From: Gemmatimonadota bacterium
Lineage (GTDB): Bacteria > Gemmatimonadota > Gemmatimonadetes > Gemmatimonadales > Gemmatimonadaceae
Assembly (NCBI GenBank): GCA_020161135.1
Contig: JAIUOB010000005.1
Coordinates: 434,001 to 498,000 of the forward strand
DNA length: 64,000 bases
Reading direction: 5' to 3'
In this document: positions 59,026 through 64,000 of the stretch, piece after piece
Position numbering within the stretch: position 1 is the first letter of the stretch
Layout of the letters: each line of letters opens with the position of its first letter
Notes under the pieces: model-generated
Database searches by the model: none
Told to the model about the DNA's origin: nothing
What the model saw: only the letters and a program-made list of their open reading frames with translations
Made by a program: the position numbers and the translations under genes

Positions 59026-60204
59026 ATGCGACTGCCCCTGCTGTTCGCCTCGCTGTGCGCCGTGCTGTGCGCCGTTGTGCCCGGACCAGCGTCCCTGGAC
59101 GCCCAAACCCGCGCGCGGGCGCTCGGGCTGGCCCCGGGCATCTTCGCGCCCGGTCGCCACAACGCCATCACCGATGTTGCCGGTGTGCGCGTCGGGCACG
59201 CGACCATCAGCGAGGGCGACTCGCTGCGCACGGGTGTCACCGCCATCGTGCCGCACGGCGGCGACCTCTATCGCGACCGGGTGCCCGCCGCGCTCCACGT
59301 GGGCAACGGCTTCGGCAAGCTGCTGGGCGTCACGCAGCTCCGGGAGCTTGGCGAACTCGAGACGCCCATCCTGCTGACCTGCACGCTGTGCATCTGGCAG
59401 GCGGGCGATGCCCTCGCGCAGTACATGCTCCAGTTGCCGGGCAACGCGGCCGTTCGCTCGATCAATCCGGTCGTGGGCGAGACCAACGACGGCCAGTTGA
59501 ACGCGACGCGTCAGCGCCCGGGCATCGCGGCCGCAGTGCGGCAGGCGCTCGCCGCCGCGGACAGTGGACCCGTGGCGGAGGGCAGCGTGGGCGCCGGCCA
59601 CGGCACGGTGATGTTCGGCTGGAAGGGCGGCATCGGCACGGCGTCGCGCAAACTCCCGGCGTCGCAGGGGGGCTACACCGTGGGCGTGCTGGTGCAGGGC
59701 AACTATGGCGGCGTCCTGCAGATGGCCGGGGTGCCGGTGGGCCAACTGCTCGGTCGTTACGCCTTCCAGCGCGACGTGGAGCCCGCCGGCGCGCGGCGTC
59801 CGCCCGGCGATGCCGGCGCCGAGCGTGGTGATGGCTCCTGCATGATCGTCATCGCGACCGACGCACCGCTGCTCGCGCGCAATCTCGAACGGCTCGGCGC
59901 GCGCGCCATCATGGGACTGGCGCGCACGGGGTCGAGCGCATCGAATGGATCGGGCGACTATGTGCTTGCCTTCTCCACCGCGTCGCGTGCGCGGCGCGCA
60001 GCGGATGCCGCCGTGGCCAGCGTCGACGAGTTGGGCAACGAGCAGATGTCGGCGCTCTTTCAGGCTGTCACCGAAGCCACGGAGGAGGCGCTGTACGACG
60101 CGCTGCTCACGGCGACGCCCGTGAGCAGTCGCGCCGGACGCGTGAACCCCCTGCCGGTGGACAGTGTGCGTGCGCTGCTGCGCGAACATCGCGTGATCCG
60201 ATGA
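59026..60204 (+). CDS. P1/DmpA family L-aminopeptidase, exported
   Basis: A 392-residue protein from ATG 59026 with a signal peptide (LPLLFASLCAVLCAVVPGPA). P1 features are GLAPGIFAPGRHNAITDVAG, VRVGHATI, NPVVGETNDGQLN and GSVGAGHGTVMFGWKGGIGT. The self-processing site is Gly-Ser in GDGSCMIVIATDAPL: Ser271 would become the N-terminal nucleophile of the beta chain, as in DmpA. The enzyme releases N-terminal residues or D-amino acids from small peptides. Being exported, it complements the other peptidases here. Converges with the metX-hom gene. Confidence 0.93.
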   Translation: MRLPLLFASLCAVLCAVVPGPASLDAQTRARALGLAPGIFAPGRHNAITDVAGVRVGHATISEGDSLRTGVTAIVPHGGDLYRDRVPAALHVGNGFGKLLGVTQLRELGELETPILLTCTLCIWQAGDALAQYMLQLPGNAAVRSINPVVGETNDGQLNATRQRPGIAAAVRQALAAADSGPVAEGSVGAGHGTVMFGWKGGIGTASRKLPASQGGYTVGVLVQGNYGGVLQMAGVPVGQLLGRYAFQRDVEPAGARRPPGDAGAERGDGSCMIVIATDAPLLARNLERLGARAIMGLARTGSSASNGSGDYVLAFSTASRARRAADAAVASVDELGNEQMSALFQAVTEATEEALYDALLTATPVSSRAGRVNPLPVDSVRALLREHRVIR

Positions 60205-60217
60205 ACAGTCGGCGGCG

Positions 60218-62332
60218 CTAGCCGAAGAGGTCGGCCAGCACCGCCCCGGCGGTGGCGCGTCCGCCTGCGCCCGCGCCCTCGAGCACGATGGTGCCCGCAG
60301 ATCGGCTCACGACCTCGATGCGGTTGCTCGGACCGCTCACCCGCGCCCACGCACTGTCGGCGGGCACGCAGGTGGGCGCGATGCGCGCGACGAGACGATC
60401 GCCGTCTATGCTGCAACTCGCGAGCAGCTTCACGCGGTCGCCCGATCGCGCGACCCGCGTGGCCCAGCGTGCCACCACGGCATCCAGCCCTCGGCGATCG
60501 ACGTCGAGCGACGCCGGCGCGACGCCGAACGCGAGCCACGCGAGCACGCGCAGCTTGTCCTCGGCGTCTTCGCCCGAGAGGTCGCGCGTCGGGTCGGCCT
60601 CGGCGAAGCCCAGCCGCTGCGCCTCGGCCACGGCGTCGTCGAGCGTGTCACCACCGGCGACCCGCTCGAGCACGTAATTGCTGGTGCCGTTGAGGATGCC
60701 ATGCACGGCGGTCACACCGACACCGGCCACGCCACCGCGCAGCGCGCGGACGATCGGGATGGCGCCGCACACCGCACCTTCGAAGTCGAGGCGCGACGAT
60801 CGCTCCCGCGCCAGGGTGAGGAGGTCGGCACCGCGCACGCCAAGCAGCGCCTTGTTGGCGGTCACGACACGGAGGCCGCGGCGCAACGCCTCGTCCATCA
60901 GGTGCGCGGCGGTGGTGGTGCCGCCGATGACCTCGACAAGGACATCGACATCATCGTCCAGCAACGCCGCCGGGTCGGTGATGCAGGCGTCCGGCGCCAC
61001 GAGGCCCGCTGCCTGCGCCGCGACGAGCGCCGGGCGTGCGCGCGATGGATCGCGGACGAGGACGCGCTGCACGCGCACGGCACGCGTCGGCGGTGTGGCG
61101 GGCCCGCTGCCTGGCGCCGCGTGGTCACCCGCCGCCTGCTCGCGCAGGAGATCGAGCAGCGCCCCGCCGACATGGCCGCACCCGGCGAGCGCCACGCGGA
61201 GTGGACGCGTGCTCGCCGCACGTGCGGGTGTGCGCCCCGCCACGATGGCGAGCGGCGGCGCCGTGCGGAGCGGTGACCGCACCGCCGCCGCTGCGAGTGC
61301 CCCGCCGATGATGCGCGCGACCCGCTCCGTCTCGAGCAGGAACGCGTCGTGGCCGTGCACACTCGCCAGCTCCACGAAGCGCGCCTCGACGGCATCGGTC
61401 CATTCGCGTACCACCTCGCCCGGGTAGAGGAGGTCGCCGGTGATGCCCACGCCCACCAGACGGTCGCGTACGGGCGCGAGCGCGGCGGTGACGCCACCAC
61501 GGCCGCGGCCGACATCGTGGGTGTCCATCGCGTCGATGAGCGCACCGTAGCTCGTCGCATCGAAGCGCGCGACGAGCTTCTCGCCGTGGTGATCGAGCCA
61601 CTCGGTCACGAGGAAGCTGTCGCGCTCGCCGCGCGCGCGGCCGAAGCGGCGCTCGAGCCCCTCCGGCGTGCGATAGCTCAGCATCCCGACCATGCGCGCG
61701 AGGGCCAGCCCCTCGCGTGCCCCGCCGATGGCGATCGCGCGTCGCATGATGGCGTTCCACGCCACACCCTGTGCGGTCTGCACCGCGGGCGCCGCCAGCA
61801 CCACCGCGCCCCGTACGCGCGAGGGAAACGTCGCCGCGAACTCCAGCGTCACCATGCCGCCCAGCGACCCGCCGCAAATGAGCAGCGGCGCCTCGATGCC
61901 GAGGTGGTCGAGGAGGCGCGCGAGGACCGTGGCCTGGTCGCGCGTCGTGATCTGCGGGAGCGCGTCAGGGTCCTGGTCACTCGGGCCGGTCGTGCCGTTG
62001 CAGCCGCCCAGCAGGTTCGCGCACAGGACGGCATGCCGGGTGGGGTCGATCGGCGCGCCGGCGCCCACGATGCCGGGCCACCAGGCGCTGGCGTGCGCGG
62101 TGCCCGTGAGGGCGTGGGCGACGAGCACGACGTTGTCGCGCGCTGCGTTGACATGGCCCTCGAGCCGGAAGTGCACGGCGACCTCGCGCAGCACGCTGCC
62201 CTGTTCGAGGCGGAGGTCGTGGAGCGTGACCGTTTCCTCGCGCACGGGCCAGGCGGGTGCGATGCCTGTTGCGATGGCTGGCGTGGTGCGCGGCGTGCGG
62301 GCGGCTCCGCGTGCGATGGCGGCGGTGCTCAT
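60218..62332 (-). CDS. Fusion of homoserine O-acetyltransferase (MetX) and homoserine dehydrogenase
   Basis: A 704-residue bifunctional protein; ATG 62332 overlaps the metY stop (ATGA). Residues ~30-345 are MetX: VVLVAHALTGTAHAS, CANLLGGCNGTTGPSD, nucleophile Ser156 in ICGGSLGGMVTLEFA, and catalytic His328 in VHGHDAFLLE. Residues ~370-704 are homoserine dehydrogenase: RVALAGCGHVGGALLDLL (NAD motif), VLVEVIGGTTTA, VTANKALLG, GILNGTSNYVLERV and EADPTRDLSGEDAEDKL. It has no ACT domain, so no threonine site is evident. It makes homoserine from aspartate semialdehyde and acetylates it for the MetY enzyme. Confidence 0.95.
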   Translation of the reverse strand: MSTAAIARGAARTPRTTPAIATGIAPAWPVREETVTLHDLRLEQGSVLREVAVHFRLEGHVNAARDNVVLVAHALTGTAHASAWWPGIVGAGAPIDPTRHAVLCANLLGGCNGTTGPSDQDPDALPQITTRDQATVLARLLDHLGIEAPLLICGGSLGGMVTLEFAATFPSRVRGAVVLAAPAVQTAQGVAWNAIMRRAIAIGGAREGLALARMVGMLSYRTPEGLERRFGRARGERDSFLVTEWLDHHGEKLVARFDATSYGALIDAMDTHDVGRGRGGVTAALAPVRDRLVGVGITGDLLYPGEVVREWTDAVEARFVELASVHGHDAFLLETERVARIIGGALAAAAVRSPLRTAPPLAIVAGRTPARAASTRPLRVALAGCGHVGGALLDLLREQAAGDHAAPGSGPATPPTRAVRVQRVLVRDPSRARPALVAAQAAGLVAPDACITDPAALLDDDVDVLVEVIGGTTTAAHLMDEALRRGLRVVTANKALLGVRGADLLTLARERSSRLDFEGAVCGAIPIVRALRGGVAGVGVTAVHGILNGTSNYVLERVAGGDTLDDAVAEAQRLGFAEADPTRDLSGEDAEDKLRVLAWLAFGVAPASLDVDRRGLDAVVARWATRVARSGDRVKLLASCSIDGDRLVARIAPTCVPADSAWARVSGPSNRIEVVSRSAGTIVLEGAGAGGRATAGAVLADLFG

Positions 62333-63744
62333 GCGGCGCTCGTCGCGCGCTGCGGCCCGGCAGCGCCGGTGCGTGTCACATCGGCCGCGACCGCAGCCGC
62401 GAGGGCACGATCGAGATCGGCAAGCAGGTCGTCCACGTGCTCGAGACCGATCGACAGGCGGATGAGATCCGGGGTGACGCCGGCGGCATGACGCTCGGTG
62501 TCGCTGAGCTGCTCGTGCGTGGTCGTCCACGGGTGAATCACGAGGCTCTTGGCGTCGCCGACGTTCGCCAGCAGCGAGAAGAGCCGCGTCTCGCGAATGA
62601 AGCGCCGCGCCGCCGCTTCACCACCGCGCACGCCGAAGGTGAGTACGCCGCCGAAGCCGCCCTGCAGGTAGCGCGTCGCATTCGCGTGCGTGCCGTGCGT
62701 CACGAGTCCCGGGTAGTTGACCCACGCCACCGCGGGATGCGCAGCCAGCCACGACGCCACGGCGAGCGTGTTGGCGCTGTGCGCGCGAATGCGCAGCGGC
62801 AGAGTCTCGAGCCCCTGCAGGAACAGGAAGGCGTTGAAGGGCGACAGCGAGGCGCCGATGTCGCGCAGCAGGAGGACACGCAGGCGTACCGCGAAGGCGA
62901 TGTTGGCGCCGCCCAGGTTGCCGAACGTCTCGGCGAAGCGCAGGCCGTGGTACGCCGGCTCGGGATCGGCGTAGAAGCGACGGAACCGCGCCGTCGCACC
63001 CCAGTCGAACCGCCCGGCATCGACAATGACGCCGCCGATGCTCGTCCCGTGGCCACCGATCCACTTGGTCGCGCTGTGCAGGACGATGTCCGCCCCGTGG
63101 TCGATGGGGCGCGTGAGCACGGGCGCGAAGGTGTTGTCCACCACCAGCGGCAGGTTGAACTGGTGCGCGAGCTTCGCGAGCGCCTCGAGGTCGGGGACAT
63201 CGAGGGCGGGATTGCCCACCGTCTCGACGTACAGCGCTTTCGTGTTGTCGTCGATCGCGTCGGCAACGGCGCGCAGGTCGTGGATGTCGACGAAGCGCGT
63301 GCGGATGCCCAGGCGGGGCAGGGTGTGCGAGAAGAGGGCGACCGTGCCGCCATAGAGCGAGCGCGAGGCCACGATGTTGTCACCCGCTTCGGCCAGATTG
63401 AGGATCGCGAGCGTCTGCGCCGCCTGGCCACTCGCCACCGCCACCGCAGCGACGCCCCCCTCGAGCGCGGCGATGCGTCGCTCGAAGACATCGGTGGTGG
63501 GGTTGTTGATGCGCGTGTAGATGTTGCCGAACGCCTTGAGGCCGAACAGGTCGGCCGCGTGCTCGGGGCTCTCGAACACGAACGAGCTGGTGGCGTAGAT
63601 GGGCACGGCGCGCGCGCCGGTGCTGCCGTCGGGGGCTTCCTGGCCGGCGTGCAGCGCGAGGGTCTCGGTCGCGAACGGGCGCGGCGCGGCGTCGGCGCTG
63701 CCGTTGTTGCTGTTGCTGCTGGTCGTGCTGGATCGGTCGGACAT
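62329..63744 (-). CDS. metY: O-acetylhomoserine sulfhydrylase (MetY, PLP-dependent)
   Basis: A 471-residue enzyme. ATG 63744 is chosen because a GGAG lies 9 bases upstream; a Ser/Asn-rich N-tail precedes the core. Cys/Met-metabolism PLP-enzyme motifs: ALHAGQEAPDGSTGARAVPI, YTRINNPTTDVFERRIAALE, VASGQAAQTLAIL, VVDNTFAPVL, and the PLP Lys in LHSATKWIGGHGTSIGG. The C-terminus has SLLANVGDAKSLVIHPWTT and TPDLIRLSIGLEHVDDLLAD. It combines O-acetylhomoserine with sulfide to give homocysteine. It is first in an operon with the MetX-Hom fusion and lies behind the riboswitch at 63837-63886. Confidence 0.95.
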   Translation of the reverse strand: MSDRSSTTSSNSNNGSADAAPRPFATETLALHAGQEAPDGSTGARAVPIYATSSFVFESPEHAADLFGLKAFGNIYTRINNPTTDVFERRIAALEGGVAAVAVASGQAAQTLAILNLAEAGDNIVASRSLYGGTVALFSHTLPRLGIRTRFVDIHDLRAVADAIDDNTKALYVETVGNPALDVPDLEALAKLAHQFNLPLVVDNTFAPVLTRPIDHGADIVLHSATKWIGGHGTSIGGVIVDAGRFDWGATARFRRFYADPEPAYHGLRFAETFGNLGGANIAFAVRLRVLLLRDIGASLSPFNAFLFLQGLETLPLRIRAHSANTLAVASWLAAHPAVAWVNYPGLVTHGTHANATRYLQGGFGGVLTFGVRGGEAAARRFIRETRLFSLLANVGDAKSLVIHPWTTTHEQLSDTERHAAGVTPDLIRLSIGLEHVDDLLADLDRALAAAVAADVTRTGAAGPQRATSAA

Positions 63745-63753
63745 CGTGGCACT

Positions 63754-63777
63754 CTCCGAAAACGCTCCAACGGAGCG
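63754..63777 (-). promoter_or_regulatory. metY: Terminator-like hairpin with an alternative SD-sequestering pairing, metY leader
   Basis: On the transcript, CGCTCC (63777-63772) pairs with GGAGCG (63768-63763) around GTT, followed by TTTT (63762-63759), an intrinsic terminator shape. Alternatively, CTCCG of the left arm can pair with CGGAG (63758-63754), which holds the metY ribosome binding site. The two pairings exclude each other, as expected for a riboswitch expression platform. Confidence 0.55.
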
Positions 63778-63836
63778 GATGAGTGCCGCCGGGTGACACG
63801 AAGCGCCCGGGGGAACGGGCCGCCGGGCGCAGTCGC

Positions 63837-63886
63837 GGTTTAGCTCCTTGTTTAACGTGGCGGCAAGCGGCGGCAAATCACCACGG
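63837..63886 (-). ncRNA. SAM-II riboswitch aptamer upstream of metY
   Basis: Transcribed from the minus strand. It has a P1 stem CGTGG (63885-63881) / CCACG (63860-63856). The loop after P1 starts with TGATTTG, the 3' strand of P1 runs on into TTAAACAAG, and GCTAAA follows at the end, all conserved SAM-II features. CTTG (63867-63864) can pair with CAAG (63850-63847), consistent with the expected pseudoknot. It binds S-adenosylmethionine and represses methionine synthesis. Known members are mostly from Alphaproteobacteria upstream of metA/metX/metZ-type genes. Identified from memory of the consensus. Confidence 0.87.
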
Positions 63887-63920
63887 ACCCGGGAGGGGCC
63901 GGACCTTCGGTTGTCGGACT

Positions 63921-63956
63921 GCACCTGCACCTGCACCTGCACCCGCACCTGCACCT
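63921..63956. repeat. Hexanucleotide tandem repeat (GCACCT x6)
   Basis: Six units of GCACCT run from 63921 to 63956 with one variant (GCACCC). It lies upstream of the SAM-II aptamer, in the likely promoter region of the methionine operon. Confidence 0.8.
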
Positions 63957-64000
63957 TCGGGCCCTGCTCACGGACGACGATGCACAAAACGCCGACGGCC

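Noticed and set aside
63921..63956. CRISPR-like array
   Set aside because: A plain hexamer microsatellite without spacers and without cas genes nearby.

Overview
The window is about 64 kb of very GC-rich, gene-dense chromosomal DNA carrying roughly 46 protein genes and one tRNA. Several features together point to a member of the Gemmatimonadota, a diderm that degrades organic matter: a SusC/SusD outer-membrane pair, many exported peptidases and hydrolases, DUF1592/DUF1552/ankyrin genes, NHL-repeat and PQQ proteins, an exported HpcH-type aldolase, and a PEP-CTERM protein. No rRNA gene, CRISPR array, intact insertion sequence or prophage is visible. The taxonomic call is inference from gene content and composition.

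Layout. 1-7.3 kb: the 3' end of an alkaline-phosphatase-superfamily gene, a tricorn-like S41 protease with a PepSY helix protein, an exported FAD oxidoreductase, and a small cytochrome c. 7.3-12.3 kb: promoter, SusC-like and SusD-like genes, terminator. 12.3-28.9 kb: exported and redox proteins, namely an HpcH aldolase, a DUF1592-DUF1552-ankyrin operon, FmdB, an exported RidA, two NHL proteins, a HupE-cytochrome c fusion with a PQQ dehydrogenase, and a P450. 29-33.4 kb: a PEP-CTERM protein and two MATE transporters. 33.6-47.1 kb: DUF4097, M28 peptidase, amidase, DCC protein, glycoside-hydrolase-like protein, ABC-F ATPase, DUF885, and an S9 peptidase with a degenerate hydrolase. 47.1-50.4 kb: rplS, rnhB, an SDR reductase, an OmpA lipoprotein and tRNA-Lys(UUU). 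50.4-56.5 kb: four genes chained by 4-base overlaps (MscS channel, 7-TM histidine kinase, NarL regulator, LysM transglycosylase). 56.5-60.2 kb: a holB-moaC-transglycosylase cluster and a P1 peptidase. 60.2-64 kb: a methionine operon on the minus strand (metY, then a MetX-homoserine dehydrogenase fusion) behind a SAM-II-type riboswitch.

The most striking items are: the SAM-II riboswitch placed before genes that carry aspartate semialdehyde through to homocysteine; the mechanosensitive-channel/two-component/wall-hydrolase operon; the HupE-cytochrome c fusion beside a quinoprotein dehydrogenase; and a system of inverted repeats at the convergent gene junctions. That system includes a dispersed family of long imperfect hairpins and two copies of a REP-like palindrome. 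Start codons were chosen from signal peptides, ribosome binding sites and overlaps, and most are not experimentally certain.
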